Assembly (NCBI GenBank): GCA_026392465.1
Contig: JAPLCA010000016.1
Span: forward strand, 62,001 to 126,000
DNA length: 64,000 nt
Source of the DNA: Propionibacteriales bacterium
GTDB lineage: Bacteria; Actinomycetota; Actinomycetes; Propionibacteriales; Nocardioidaceae
Reading direction: 5' to 3'
The position numbers were made by a program, and so were the translations under genes. The number at the start of each line of letters is the position of its first letter. Positions within the stretch are counted from its first letter, which is position 1. A model generated the notes under the pieces. It saw only the letters and a list, made by a program, of their open reading frames with translations. It was not told where the DNA came from and did no database searches. Below are positions 8,250-17,421 of this stretch, one piece after another.

Positions 8250-8326
8250 CCCACACGCAGCCCGCTCACAGGAACCGCACAGGTTCCGCACGGACAGGCG
8301 ACGGACAGGCCGTCCACACTGGACCC

Positions 8327-9049
8327 ATGACCGCGCCCCTCACCCGCGCCGACGGCACGCCCCTGCGCGTCCTCGTCGTCGACGACGAGCCCAACATCGC
8401 CGAGCTGCTCATGATGGCGCTGCGCTACGAGGGCTGGGACGTGCGGACCGCCGCCACCGGACGCGACGCCGTGTCCACCGCCCGCGACCACGCCCCCGAC
8501 GTGATCGTGCTCGACTGGATGCTGCCCGACGTCGACGGTCTCGAGGTCCTGCGCCGTGTGCGCCAGCACGACGACCGCGTGCCCGTGCTGTTCCTCACCG
8601 CGCGCGACGCCGTCGAGGACCGGGTCGCCGGGCTCACCGCCGGGGGCGACGACTACGTGACCAAGCCGTTCAGCCTCGAGGAGGTCGTCGCCCGCGTCCG
8701 CGCCCTCGTGCGCCGCACCGGTGTGCTCGAGCAGCGCTCCGACCACGTCGTCACCGTCGGCGACCTCACCCTCGACGAGGACAGCCGCGACGTCACCCGC
8801 GCGGGCACGTCCATCGAGCTGACCGCGACGGAGTTCGAGCTGCTGCGCTACCTCATGCGCAACCAGCGTCGCGTGCTCAGCAAGGCGCAGATCCTCGACC
8901 GGGTGTGGAACTACGACTTCGGCGGTCAGGCCAACGTCGTCGAGCTCTACATCTCCTACCTGCGCAAGAAGATCGACGCCGGCCGCGAGCCGATGATCCA
9001 CACCAAGCGCGGAGCCGGCTACGTGCTCAAGACGGCCGAGACCGCATGA
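8327..9049 (+). CDS. OmpR/PhoB-family response regulator
   Basis: This 240-residue transcription factor has a receiver domain (about 13-127; acidic pair Asp19-Asp20, phospho-acceptor Asp63 in VLDWML, Lys in VTKPF) and a C-terminal winged helix (about 145-238; ELTATEFELLRYL, RVLSKAQILDRVW, TKRGAGYVL). When phosphorylated by the kinase encoded next it should bind direct repeats upstream of target genes. ATG 8327 is chosen because it precedes the receiver domain by about a dozen residues. Its stop overlaps the kinase ATG (ATGA), so the pair is co-translated. The envelope glycosyltransferases just downstream are plausible targets, but no binding site was identified. Confidence 0.92.
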   Translation: MTAPLTRADGTPLRVLVVDDEPNIAELLMMALRYEGWDVRTAATGRDAVSTARDHAPDVIVLDWMLPDVDGLEVLRRVRQHDDRVPVLFLTARDAVEDRVAGLTAGGDDYVTKPFSLEEVVARVRALVRRTGVLEQRSDHVVTVGDLTLDEDSRDVTRAGTSIELTATEFELLRYLMRNQRRVLSKAQILDRVWNYDFGGQANVVELYISYLRKKIDAGREPMIHTKRGAGYVLKTAETA

Positions 9050-10479
9050 GCCTCACCCGCCGGCTCGTCCTGACCGTCGTCGTGCTCGTGGCCACGGCGA
9101 GCCTGCTGGTCGCCGCCGCCGCGACCCTGCTCATGCGCAGCTCGCTCACCGACCGGCTCGACGCGCAGCTCGCGCAGGCGATGGACCGCGCGAGCACCGA
9201 GGCACGCGGCAACCCGCTCGGCCCCGGGGGCAGACCCGGCGGGCCGGGCGGACGCGTCGACGTCGTGTGCGGGGAACGGCCCCGGCCACCGCTCGGGCAG
9301 GCCGCCGGCAGCCTCACCGCCGTGTACACCGCGGACTGCGGCAGCGGCGTGCAGATCACGGCCAGCGGGAGCCTGCGCGGCCTCTCCACCACCGCGCTGC
9401 AGAGCCTGGGCGAGGTCGAGGTCGACGAGAAGCCCCGCACCGTCGACCTCCCCGGCCTCGGGTCGGTGCGTGTCGCCGCCACCACCACCCCCGACGGCAC
9501 CGTCGTCGTGCAGGGACTGCCCACCGACGACGTCGACCAGACCCTCACCCAGCTGCTCTGGTGGGAGGTGCTGCTCACCGTCGCCGGGGCTGCCGTCGCC
9601 GCTGGGGTCGGCGCTGCCCTCGTGCGTCGCCAGCTGCGCCCGCTGCGCGACGTCGCCGCCACCGCGCACGAGGTCTCGGCCCTCCCGCTCGACTCCGGCG
9701 AGGTCGGCCGCACGGCGCGCGTGCCCGACGCGCTCACCGACCCCGGCACGGAGGTCGGCCAGGTCGGTGAGGCGCTCAACCGGCTGCTCGGGCACGTCGA
9801 GGGTGCCCTGGACGCCCGCCACGAGAGCGAGCAGCAGGTGCGCCAGTTCCTCGCCGACGCGTCGCACGAGCTGCGCACCCCCCTCGCCACCATCCGCGGC
9901 TACGCCGAGCTCGGCCGCCGCACCGGCACCGACCAGCTCGCCAAGGTCGAGGAGGAGGCCGAGCGGATGTCGACCCTCGTCGACGACATGCTGCTGCTCG
10001 CCCGACTCGACGCCGGACGCCCGCTGGAGCGCGAGCCGGTCGACGTGAGCCGGCTCGTCGCCGAGGCCGTCGCCGACGCCCAGGTCGTCGACCGTGAGCG
10101 ACGCTGGCGGCTCGCCCTGCCCGACGTCGCCGTGGAGGCGTCCGGCGACGCGATGCGGCTGCACCAGGCCGTCACGAACCTGCTGCGCAACGCCACCCGC
10201 CACACCCCGCCGGGCACCGAGGTGACCGCACGGGTCGAGACCGACGACGCCGAGGTGCGGGTCGAGGTGCACGACGACGGCCCCGGCCTCTCCCCCGACC
10301 TGCTGCCCGTGGTCTTCGAGCGGTTCACCCGCGGCGACTCCTCGCGCACCCGGGCGTCCGGCGGCGCCGGGCTCGGGACGTCGCTCGTCCGGGCGATCGC
10401 CGAGGCCCACGGCGGCCGGGTCGAGGTCGAGAGCCGTCCCGGCAGCACGACGTTCCGCATCACGCTGCCTCGCTCCTGA
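9046..10479 (+). CDS. Membrane sensor histidine kinase
   Basis: The protein has 477 residues. Two membrane segments (about 7-30 and 172-195) flank an extracytoplasmic loop with a Gly/Pro-rich start. HAMP follows, then the H-box DASHELRTPL with phospho-acceptor His274, N-box NLLRNATRHT, G1 DDGPGL, F-box FERFTRG and G2 GGAGLG. All motifs of an active class I kinase are present; the G2 box reads GLGTSL rather than the common GLGLSL. It phosphorylates the response regulator encoded immediately upstream. The stimulus is unknown. The loop contains two Cys about 23 residues apart, which could form a disulfide. Confidence 0.92.
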   Translation: MSLTRRLVLTVVVLVATASLLVAAAATLLMRSSLTDRLDAQLAQAMDRASTEARGNPLGPGGRPGGPGGRVDVVCGERPRPPLGQAAGSLTAVYTADCGSGVQITASGSLRGLSTTALQSLGEVEVDEKPRTVDLPGLGSVRVAATTTPDGTVVVQGLPTDDVDQTLTQLLWWEVLLTVAGAAVAAGVGAALVRRQLRPLRDVAATAHEVSALPLDSGEVGRTARVPDALTDPGTEVGQVGEALNRLLGHVEGALDARHESEQQVRQFLADASHELRTPLATIRGYAELGRRTGTDQLAKVEEEAERMSTLVDDMLLLARLDAGRPLEREPVDVSRLVAEAVADAQVVDRERRWRLALPDVAVEASGDAMRLHQAVTNLLRNATRHTPPGTEVTARVETDDAEVRVEVHDDGPGLSPDLLPVVFERFTRGDSSRTRASGGAGLGTSLVRAIAEAHGGRVEVESRPGSTTFRITLPRS

Positions 10480-10554
10480 GTCGCGCCACCACTCACAGAC
10501 GACCCACAGCGCGAGGAGACGAGCACCCCAGCGGCGCCGCCCAGCATCGACGTC

Positions 10555-12711
10555 ATGCACCCGACGACGACGCTCCGCGCGACATCACGACCCGCCGAGC
10601 CACCCCACGCCCCGACCCAGCGCGACGCCGCCTCCCGACCCCTGGCCCGGCTCTGGCGCGGACGCCCCGAGGACCACCCCGCGGCGCGCCCCGCCCTGCT
10701 GCTCCTCCTGGCCGGCACCGCCGCCCTCTACCTGTGGGGGCTGGGCGCGTCCGGCTGGGCGAACTCGTTCTACTCCGCCGCCGCGCAGGCGGGCTCCGCG
10801 TCGTGGAAGGCGATGTTCTTCGCCTCCTCCGACGCGGCGAGCTCGATCACCGTCGACAAGACGCCGATGTCGCTGTGGGTGATGGCCCTGTCGGTGCGCC
10901 TCTTCGGCCTGTCGTCGTGGAGCATCCTCGTGCCGCAGGCGCTCATGGGCGTCGCGACGGTCTGGCTGCTGCACGGGACGGTGCGCCGGACCACCGGCAA
11001 CGCCTGGGCCGGCCTCGCCGCCGGTCTCGTGCTCGCCCTGACGCCGGTGGCGACGCTGATGTTCAGGTTCAACAACCCCGACGCGCTGCTCGTGCTCCTC
11101 CTCGTGGGCGCGACGGCGGCGACGCTGCGCGCCCTGGAGGACCCCACGCGCGCGGTGCGCTGGCTCGCGCTCGCCGGCGTCCTCGTCGGGTTCGGCTTCC
11201 TCACGAAGATGCTGCAGGCCTTCCTCGTCCTCCCGGCGCTCGGCGGCGTCTACCTGCTCGCCGCCACCGTGCCGTTCTGGCGTCGGGTCGGGCACCTGCT
11301 GGTCGCGTTCGCCGCGATGGTCGTCGCCGGCGGCTGGTGGGTGCTGGCCGTCGAGCTGTGGCCGGCATCGAGCCGACCGTGGATCGGCGGCTCGCAGCAC
11401 AACTCGATCCTCGAGCTGACGCTCAGCTACAACGGCCTCGGTCGGCTCAACGGCGACGAGGTCGGGTCGGTCGGCGGTGGTGGCGGTGGACGCGCCGGCG
11501 GCGGCATGTGGGGCCAGACCGGACTGACACGACTGTTCGACGCCGAGATCGGTGGCCAGGTCGCGTGGCTGCTCCCCGCAGCGCTGCTCCTGCTGGGGCT
11601 CGGCCTCTGGTTCGCCGTGCGCTCCGGCCGCGGCTGGCGGTCCGCGCCGCACACGGCGGGCCTCGTCGCCTGGGGCCTCTGGCTGCTGGTCACGGGGCTG
11701 ACCTTCAGCCTCATGGCCGGCATCTTCCACGCCTACTACACGGTGGCGCTGGCTCCCGCGATCGGCGCGGTCATCGGCATCGGCGGTCATCTCCTCTGGC
11801 GCCACCGCACGGAGGCGGTCGCCCTCGTCGGGGCCGCGGCCGTGCTGCTCGCGACGACGGCCATGGCCGTGGTGCTGCTGCGACGCGCCGACGGGTTCCT
11901 GCCGTGGCTCGCGCCGACCGTCGCGGTCGCCGGCGTGCTCGTCACCGGCGCCGTCCTCGCGCTGCCGGTCGTCCGGCGTCGACTCCCCTACCGCGCCGCA
12001 CGACGCCTCGGTCTCGGTCTGGCCGGGGCAGCCGTGGTGACGATGCTGGCCGGGCCGGCCGTCTACGCGGTCGACACCGCCGCCTCGCCGCACACCGGCT
12101 CGATCCCGACCGCCGGGCCCGACACCGGTCGCGGTGGACCGGGCGGCTTCGGCGGCGGACGTCCCCCAGGCGGCTTCCCGGGAGGTCGGCCCGGCGCCAC
12201 CGGCCAGCAGGGTGCGCCGCAGGGCGCGCCTCAGGGTCAGGGCTTCCCCCAGGGTCAGGGCTTCCCGCAGGGCCAGACCGGGTCCGCGACCGGACAGGGC
12301 AGGCCGAGCGGCGGCGCCGGCGCCGGCGGGCTGCTCGAGGGCTCGACGTCGTCGGCCGAGGTCGACGCGCTGCTCACCCAGGACGCCGACTCCTACACCT
12401 GGGTCGCCGCCGCCGTGGGCTCCAACAGCGCCGCCGGCTTCCAGCTCTCCACCGAGGAGCCGGTCATGGCGATCGGCGGCTTCAACGGCTCCGACCCCTC
12501 CCCCACCCTCAGCGAGTTCAAGCAGCTCGTCGCCGACGACGAGGTCCACTGGTTCATCGCGGGTGGCGGACGCGGAGGCGGAGGCGGGCGTGCAGGACCG
12601 GGCGCGAGCGGCAGCACGAGCACCGAGATCCAGGAGTGGGTCGAGGCGACGTTCACCGCCACGACCGTCGACGGCACCACGCTGTACGACCTGTCGGGCG
12701 GCGTGCAGTGA
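10555..12711 (+). CDS. Polytopic GT39-type glycosyltransferase with extracytoplasmic Gly/Gln-rich C-terminal region
   Basis: The protein has 718 residues. The first 500 contain about ten or more hydrophobic segments in the layout of ArnT/PMT-like (GT39) glycosyltransferases, with the first extracytoplasmic loop carrying the motif region near DAASSITVDKTP. They move a sugar from a polyprenyl-phosphate carrier to an acceptor outside the membrane. After the last membrane segment (about 505) comes a low-complexity Gly/Pro/Gln stretch including repeated GQGFPQ, then a folded tail of about 120 residues. The stop overlaps the GTG start of the next gene, a GT2 enzyme that would make the polyprenyl-linked donor. 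The acceptor, protein or wall polymer, is not known. Confidence 0.85.
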   Translation: MHPTTTLRATSRPAEPPHAPTQRDAASRPLARLWRGRPEDHPAARPALLLLLAGTAALYLWGLGASGWANSFYSAAAQAGSASWKAMFFASSDAASSITVDKTPMSLWVMALSVRLFGLSSWSILVPQALMGVATVWLLHGTVRRTTGNAWAGLAAGLVLALTPVATLMFRFNNPDALLVLLLVGATAATLRALEDPTRAVRWLALAGVLVGFGFLTKMLQAFLVLPALGGVYLLAATVPFWRRVGHLLVAFAAMVVAGGWWVLAVELWPASSRPWIGGSQHNSILELTLSYNGLGRLNGDEVGSVGGGGGGRAGGGMWGQTGLTRLFDAEIGGQVAWLLPAALLLLGLGLWFAVRSGRGWRSAPHTAGLVAWGLWLLVTGLTFSLMAGIFHAYYTVALAPAIGAVIGIGGHLLWRHRTEAVALVGAAAVLLATTAMAVVLLRRADGFLPWLAPTVAVAGVLVTGAVLALPVVRRRLPYRAARRLGLGLAGAAVVTMLAGPAVYAVDTAASPHTGSIPTAGPDTGRGGPGGFGGGRPPGGFPGGRPGATGQQGAPQGAPQGQGFPQGQGFPQGQTGSATGQGRPSGGAGAGGLLEGSTSSAEVDALLTQDADSYTWVAAAVGSNSAAGFQLSTEEPVMAIGGFNGSDPSPTLSEFKQLVADDEVHWFIAGGGRGGGGGRAGPGASGSTSTEIQEWVEATFTATTVDGTTLYDLSGGVQ

Positions 12712-13922
12712 GCGCCGTGATGGAGCCGGCCACGTCGCCGGCGCGGCGGCTCGGCACGCTCGACGTCGTGATCCCGGTGTTCAACGAGGAGCGCAGCCTG
12801 GTGGCGTCCGTCGAGGCGGTCGTCGCGCACCTCGCGGCGCTGCCCCTCGCGTCCACCGTGACGGTGGCCGACAACGCGAGCACCGACCGCACCGGTGCGC
12901 TCGCCGACCAGCTCGCCGCGAGCCACCCCGGCGTCCGGGTCGTGCACCTGAAGGAGAAGGGGCGGGGTCGCGCGCTCAAGGCAGCCTGGTCGAGCTCGGA
13001 GGCCGACGTCCTCGTCTACATGGACGTCGACCTCTCGACCGACCTGAACGCGCTCCTCCCGCTCGTGGCGCCCCTGCTCACCGGTCACTCCGACCTGGCC
13101 ATCGGCAGCCGGCTCGCCCGGACGTCGCGCACGGTGCGCGGACCTCGGCGCGAGATCGTCTCCCGCGGGTACAACTACCTGCTGCGTGGTGCGATGCGCG
13201 CCCGGTTCAGCGACGCCCAGTGCGGCTTCAAGGCGATCCGCCGCGACGTCGCCGACCGGCTCCTGCCGTTGGTGCACGACGACGCGTGGTTCTTCGACAC
13301 CGAGCTGCTCGTCGTGGCCGAGCGGTCGGGGCTGCGCATCCACGAGGTGCCCGTCGACTGGGTCGACGACCCCGACAGCAGCGTCGACGTGCTCCGCACC
13401 GCCCTCGACGACCTGCGCGGCATGGCGCGGCTCGGCTGGTCGCTCGTGCGTGGTCGGGTGCCGGTGGCGGAGGTCGCCGCGGAGCTCGGCCGCGTCTCGC
13501 GCCAGGGTGCGGCCGGCGGGCTCTCCGCCCAGCTGGCGGGCTTCGCCGTGGTCGGCGTGCTCTCGACCCTCGCCTTCGCCGCCCTCTACCTCGGGCTGCG
13601 CGGGCCCCTCGGCGCGCAGGGCGCGAACGTGGCGGCCCTGCTGCTCACGACGGTGGCGAACACCGCCGCCAACCGTCGGTTCACGTTCGGGGTGCGCGGC
13701 CCGGGCGGAGCTGCCGTGCACCAGCTCCAGGGACTCGTCGTGCTCGGTGCCGGCGTCGTCGTGACGAGCGGTGCCCTCGGGCTGCTGCACGAGGTGGCGG
13801 GCACCCAGCATCGAGGGCTCGAGGTCGTGGTGCTCACCGCGGCGAACCTGCTCGTCACGGTGGGCCGGTTCCTGCTCATGCGCGGGTGGATGTTCCCGCG
13901 GGGCGCGGCCAGGACCGGGTGA
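12708..13922 (+). CDS. GT2 polyprenyl-phosphate glycosyltransferase fused to a GtrA-like membrane domain
   Basis: The protein has 404 residues. The N-terminal half (about 15-260) is a DPM1-like GT2 domain: VIPVFNEE, the DNAST nucleotide-sugar region, the metal-binding DVDLSTD and QCGFKA. The C-terminal part (about 275-400) has four membrane segments typical of GtrA-type flippase-like domains (RRFTFG near the third). It should transfer a hexose to polyprenyl phosphate and help move it across the membrane. The GTG start at 12708 is embedded in the stop of the GT39 gene (GTGA), so donor synthesis and transfer are coupled. The sugar cannot be read from the sequence. Confidence 0.88.
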   Translation: MSAVMEPATSPARRLGTLDVVIPVFNEERSLVASVEAVVAHLAALPLASTVTVADNASTDRTGALADQLAASHPGVRVVHLKEKGRGRALKAAWSSSEADVLVYMDVDLSTDLNALLPLVAPLLTGHSDLAIGSRLARTSRTVRGPRREIVSRGYNYLLRGAMRARFSDAQCGFKAIRRDVADRLLPLVHDDAWFFDTELLVVAERSGLRIHEVPVDWVDDPDSSVDVLRTALDDLRGMARLGWSLVRGRVPVAEVAAELGRVSRQGAAGGLSAQLAGFAVVGVLSTLAFAALYLGLRGPLGAQGANVAALLLTTVANTAANRRFTFGVRGPGGAAVHQLQGLVVLGAGVVVTSGALGLLHEVAGTQHRGLEVVVLTAANLLVTVGRFLLMRGWMFPRGAARTG

Positions 13923-13984
13923 GCCGACCCGCGCCGGCGCGCGCGGTTGTCCCGCAACCAGCGATCCGCAAGGATCGACGTGTG

Positions 13985-15706
13985 ATGCCGCGCTCCATCC
14001 GCCGTGCCCTGGTCGTGACGTCGGCCCTGCTCACCCTCGGGATCGTCGGGGTCGGGGCCGGGGTGGTCGGCGCCGGGCCGGCCGCGGCGGAGGAGCCCGT
14101 CGACGTCAGTGGACAGATCACCGACCGCGCCGACGCCCTCGGCAGCGACCGTCCGCAGGTCCAGGCGGCCCTCGACCGCTACTACCGCGACACCGGCCGT
14201 CAGCTGTTCGTCGTGTACGTGCGCACCTTCGACGGGCTCACCGGCGCCGAGTGGGCGACGCGCACCGCCGAGCGGTCCGGGCTGGGTCGCACCGACGTGC
14301 TGCTGGCGGTGGCGCTGGAGTCCCGGTCCTACGGGTACGACGCCGACAGCGACGAGCTCTCGGACGCCGACCTGGAGAAGGTCGACCGCGACTTCATCCT
14401 GCCCGCCCTGCGGGAGGACGACTGGGCCGGCGCGGCCACCGGGGCGGCGCGCGGACTCACCGAGGTCGACCGCGACACCGGCATCCCGTGGGGCTGGATC
14501 GTCGGCGGCACGGCCGTCGTGGCCGCCGGCGCCGCCTACGGCGTCCACCGCTCCCGCCGACGCTTCGACCACACGCATCCAGTGGTCGACGAGCACGGCC
14601 AGCCGGTCGATCCCGCGGCGATCCTCGACGACGAGGAGCTCGAGGCTGCCGTGGCCGAGGCCCTGGTGGAGGTCGACGACCTGCTGCAGACGGTGTCCCA
14701 GGAGGTCGGCTTCGCCGAGGCGCAGTTCGACGAGGCCGCCGCTGCCGACGTCCGGCGCACGGTCGACGAGGGCCGGGCCACGCTGCGCGAGGCGTTCACG
14801 CTGCGTCAACGTCTCGACGACGCCGAGCCCGAGACCGACGCAGAGCGTCGGGTCCTGCTGTCGCGTGTGCTGCACCTGTGCGACACCGTCGACGACGCGC
14901 TCGACACCCAGGTCGAGCGCCTCGACGCCCTGCGCGACCTGCAGACCCGCGCCCCCGAGGCGGCGGACACGCTGCAGCAGCGGCTCGACACGGTCGTCGC
15001 GCGCCTGGCGCCGACGTCGGACACCCTGCGCGCGCTGCAGGCCGAGCACGCGGGCAGCGCGCTGGCCGCCGTCTCCGGCAACGTCACCCGCGCGGAGTCG
15101 CTCACCCGCAACGCCACCGAACAGCTCAGCCAGGCCCGCGCCGCGCTCGGCGGCTCGGACCACGCCACCGCAGCCGTGCGGCTGCGCACCGCGGAGGAGG
15201 CCACCGGCCAGGCCGTCGCCCTCCTCGACGCCGTCGACACGGCGCGCGACGACCTCGCGCACGCCGCCGACACCGCCGACGACCTGCTGGCACAGGTGAC
15301 CGCCACCGTCTCGGCCGTGTCCACCTACGTCGAGACGCACCGGGGCGCCGTCGGCAGCACCGCACGCACGCGACTGTCGGAGGCGGCCCGCCTGCTAGAC
15401 GCCGGACGGCAGGCCGTGGACCGTGACCCGGACGAGGCCACCCGGACGCTGGAGCGCGCTGCCGGGCTCGTCAAGGAGGCGCAGACGAGCGCCGAGGCCG
15501 ACGTGGCCGCCTGGCGTGCGTCGTCGGCACCGAGCGACGACCTCTCCCTCGGCGGCATCCTCGGCGGCCTGGCCGTGGGCTCGTCCGGCCGCACGCGGCG
15601 CGCCGGACGGACGACCCGCTCGAGCAGCCGCACCGCCAGCCGCCGTACCCGTAGCCCCCGTTCCAGCAGCAGACGGACCCGTCGCAGCGGCGGCGGCCGG
15701 TTCTGA
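13985..15706 (+). CDS. Secreted/membrane TPM-domain protein with long coiled-coil and basic tail
   Basis: The protein has 573 residues. A signal peptide (about 1-35) is followed by a TPM (YgcG/Psb32) domain at about 40-160, of which VSGQITDRADAL and the adjacent Tyr-rich strand are typical. A single membrane helix lies at about 170-190, then a cytoplasmic helical region of about 330 residues rich in Ala, Glu and Arg, predicted coiled coil. The last 45 residues are Arg/Ser-rich ([15 protein letters not shown]), possibly for binding acidic partners or nucleic acid. ATG 13985 follows AAGGA; a GTG directly before it is an alternative. Next to a PspA homologue, a role in envelope-stress response is a reasonable inference. 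Confidence 0.8.
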   Translation: MPRSIRRALVVTSALLTLGIVGVGAGVVGAGPAAAEEPVDVSGQITDRADALGSDRPQVQAALDRYYRDTGRQLFVVYVRTFDGLTGAEWATRTAERSGLGRTDVLLAVALESRSYGYDADSDELSDADLEKVDRDFILPALREDDWAGAATGAARGLTEVDRDTGIPWGWIVGGTAVVAAGAAYGVHRSRRRFDHTHPVVDEHGQPVDPAAILDDEELEAAVAEALVEVDDLLQTVSQEVGFAEAQFDEAAAADVRRTVDEGRATLREAFTLRQRLDDAEPETDAERRVLLSRVLHLCDTVDDALDTQVERLDALRDLQTRAPEAADTLQQRLDTVVARLAPTSDTLRALQAEHAGSALAAVSGNVTRAESLTRNATEQLSQARAALGGSDHATAAVRLRTAEEATGQAVALLDAVDTARDDLAHAADTADDLLAQVTATVSAVSTYVETHRGAVGSTARTRLSEAARLLDAGRQAVDRDPDEATRTLERAAGLVKEAQTSAEADVAAWRASSAPSDDLSLGGILGGLAVGSSGRTRRAGRTTRSSSRTASRRTRSPRSSSRRTRRSGGGRF

Positions 15707-15751
15707 CCCGAGACCAGCACACCCGCACGTCCCACCGGAAGAGAGAGCACC

Positions 15752-16519
15752 ATGGCCCAGAAGCAGTCGATCCTCGGTCGCATCGCCCAGCTGACCCGCG
15801 CGAACGTGAACGCGATGCTGGACAAGGCCGAGGACCCCGAGAAGATGCTGGACCAGCTGGTCCGCGACTACACCAACAGCATCGCCGAGGCCGAGGACGC
15901 CGTGGCCCAGACGATCGGCAACCTGCGGCTCGCCGAGGCCGACCACGCCGAGGACGTCGCCGCCGCCAAGGAGTGGGGCGCGAAGGCGATCGCCGCGTCG
16001 CAGAAGGCCGACGCCCTGCGCACCGCCGGTCAGCCGTCCGAGGCCGACCGCTTCGACCAGCTCGCCAAGGTCGCGCTCGGCAAGCAGATCGGCTTCGAGA
16101 ACGAGGCCAAGTCGGCCGCCCCCGCGATCGCCCAGCAGAACGAGACGGTCGAGAAGCTCAAGACCGGGCTGGTGACCATGCGCAGCCGGCTCGACGACCT
16201 CAAGACCCGTCGCGACCAGCTCGTCGCGCGCCAGAAGACGGCCGCGGCGCAGGCCCAGGTCCAGCAGGCGGTCGGCTCCATCAACGTCCTCGACCCCACG
16301 AGCGAGCTCTCCCGCTTCGAGGAAAAGGTGCGGCGCGAGGAGGCCCGCGTGGCCGGGCACGCCGAGCTGCAGTCCTCGAGCCTCGACGCGCAGTTCGAGG
16401 AGCTGGAGGCCGACACGACGCAGCTCGAGATCGAGGCGCGCCTCGCGGAGCTGAAGGGCCAGCTCGGGACGTCGTCGGCGCCTCAGGTCGAGTCCGCGCC
16501 CGAACAGCCCGCCTCCTGA
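15752..16519 (+). CDS. PspA/IM30 (ESCRT-III-like) family membrane-stress protein
   Basis: At 255 residues and almost entirely helical, the protein has the PspA length and pattern. It starts MAQKQSILGRIAQLTRANVN, an amphipathic helix that in this family binds stressed membranes, followed by long coiled-coil helices (about 25-220) and an Ala/Glu-rich tail. PspA proteins polymerise on the inner membrane and preserve its integrity. It lies 45 bases after the TPM-domain gene on the same strand, with a good GGAAGAGAGAG site. The usual PspA partners (ClgR, Rv2743c) are not adjacent. The three genes TPM-PspA-DUF2505 look like one transcription unit ending at the hairpin at 17065. Confidence 0.9.
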   Translation: MAQKQSILGRIAQLTRANVNAMLDKAEDPEKMLDQLVRDYTNSIAEAEDAVAQTIGNLRLAEADHAEDVAAAKEWGAKAIAASQKADALRTAGQPSEADRFDQLAKVALGKQIGFENEAKSAAPAIAQQNETVEKLKTGLVTMRSRLDDLKTRRDQLVARQKTAAAQAQVQQAVGSINVLDPTSELSRFEEKVRREEARVAGHAELQSSSLDAQFEELEADTTQLEIEARLAELKGQLGTSSAPQVESAPEQPAS

Positions 16520-16543
16520 GTCCAGAACTGCAAGGATGACGCC

Positions 16544-17029
16544 ATGAAGATCAACGAGACCCACTCCTACGGCGACGCCGACGTCGAGGCCGTGTTCGGC
16601 CTCATCTCCAGCGAGGCGTTCCGCACCGAGGCCGCCGAGGACGCCGGCGCGCGCGACATCGACGTCGACGTCACCGAGTCCGGCGGGGCCGTGACGATCA
16701 CGATCGTGCGCGCCCAGCCGGCCGAGATGCCCGACTTCGTCAAGAAGCTCACCGGCGACACCGTGAAGGTCAAGCAGACCGAGAAGTGGAGCCCGCCGGC
16801 GTCCGACGGCAGCCGCAAGGCCGACGTCAAGGTCAGCATCATCGGCCAGCCCGCCGAGATGCTGGGCACGGCCGTCCTGGAGGCCAAGGGTGGTGGCACC
16901 TCGTTCACCGTCACCGGCGACGTGACCGTGAAGATCCCGTTCATCGGCAAGAAGATCGAGCCCGAGGTCGCCAAGGCCATCAAGGGATCGCTCAAGGGCG
17001 AGGTCGAGCTGGGCAAGAGCCGGCTCTGA
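16544..17029 (+). CDS. DUF2505-family protein
   Basis: This 161-residue protein starts MKINETHSYGDADVEAVF, the characteristic beginning of DUF2505, a SRPBCC/START-like fold thought to bind hydrophobic ligands. Strands and the pattern of Val/Thr (SFTVTGDVTVKIPFIGKKIE) in the second half fit the family. There is no signal peptide or membrane segment. It is the last gene of the TPM-PspA unit and is followed by a strong terminator. The biological role of the family is not established; a function in lipid or envelope maintenance is a guess from context. Confidence 0.85.
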   Translation: MKINETHSYGDADVEAVFGLISSEAFRTEAAEDAGARDIDVDVTESGGAVTITIVRAQPAEMPDFVKKLTGDTVKVKQTEKWSPPASDGSRKADVKVSIIGQPAEMLGTAVLEAKGGGTSFTVTGDVTVKIPFIGKKIEPEVAKAIKGSLKGEVELGKSRL

Positions 17030-17064
17030 TCCCGCGGCCGCGACGCATCCGCGCTCGCTGCGCG

Positions 17065-17095
17065 AGGGCCCCCGACCGGCGCGGTCGGGGGCCCT
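17065..17095. terminator. Strong hairpin terminator between convergent genes
   Basis: Perfect 13-bp stem AGGGCCCCCGACC / GGTCGGGGGCCCT with a 5-nt loop, 35 bases after the DUF2505 stop and 18 before the stop of the convergent DUF6912-like gene. There is no T-run, as is usual in actinobacteria. It could act for both strands. Confidence 0.85.
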
Positions 17096-17112
17096 GCTGC
17101 GTCCTGCGCGGC

Positions 17113-17421
17113 TCAGCCGAGCAGGCCGAGGACCGTCTCCAGCTCCTGCGGCGCGTACCAGGCGAGGTTCCCGCTGCCGTCGGCGTCGAGATGCAGCGCC
17201 TCCACGTCGGCGAGGGTCACGTCGGCGGTCGACCCGTCCGGGGTCTGCGCCACCTCGGCCACGACGACGACCGGGCCGTCCTCGGCCGCAGCCTCCAGCG
17301 CCTCGAGCTCGTGCTGCTCGTCGTCGGACTCCGCCGCGACGACCTCGCCGTCCAGCGGGCTGCCGTCGCGCAGGGCCCGCAGCCTCTCGGCGTCGACGCC
17401 CACCCACACCCGCACGCTCAT
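17113..17421 (-). CDS. DUF6912-like small protein
   Basis: This 102-residue protein (MSVRVWVGVDAERLRALRDG) resembles the actinobacterial DUF6912 family: an N-terminal strand, then an acidic Glu/Ala-rich middle, then a strand with VVVVAEVA. No catalytic motif or membrane segment is evident. Its ATG overlaps the stop of the WS/DGAT-like gene (ATGA), so it is translationally coupled to it. Function is unknown; the family is usually found as a small cytosolic protein. Confidence 0.7.
   Translation of the reverse strand: MSVRVWVGVDAERLRALRDGSPLDGEVVAAESDDEQHELEALEAAAEDGPVVVVAEVAQTPDGSTADVTLADVEALHLDADGSGNLAWYAPQELETVLGLLG

Noticed and set aside
7853-9001. Long open frames antisense to the response regulator, kinase, SecA and most core genes
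   Set aside because: High GC keeps antisense frames open. Their products are His/Asp/Arg/Val-biased low-complexity chains with no domain, while the sense frames carry clear families.
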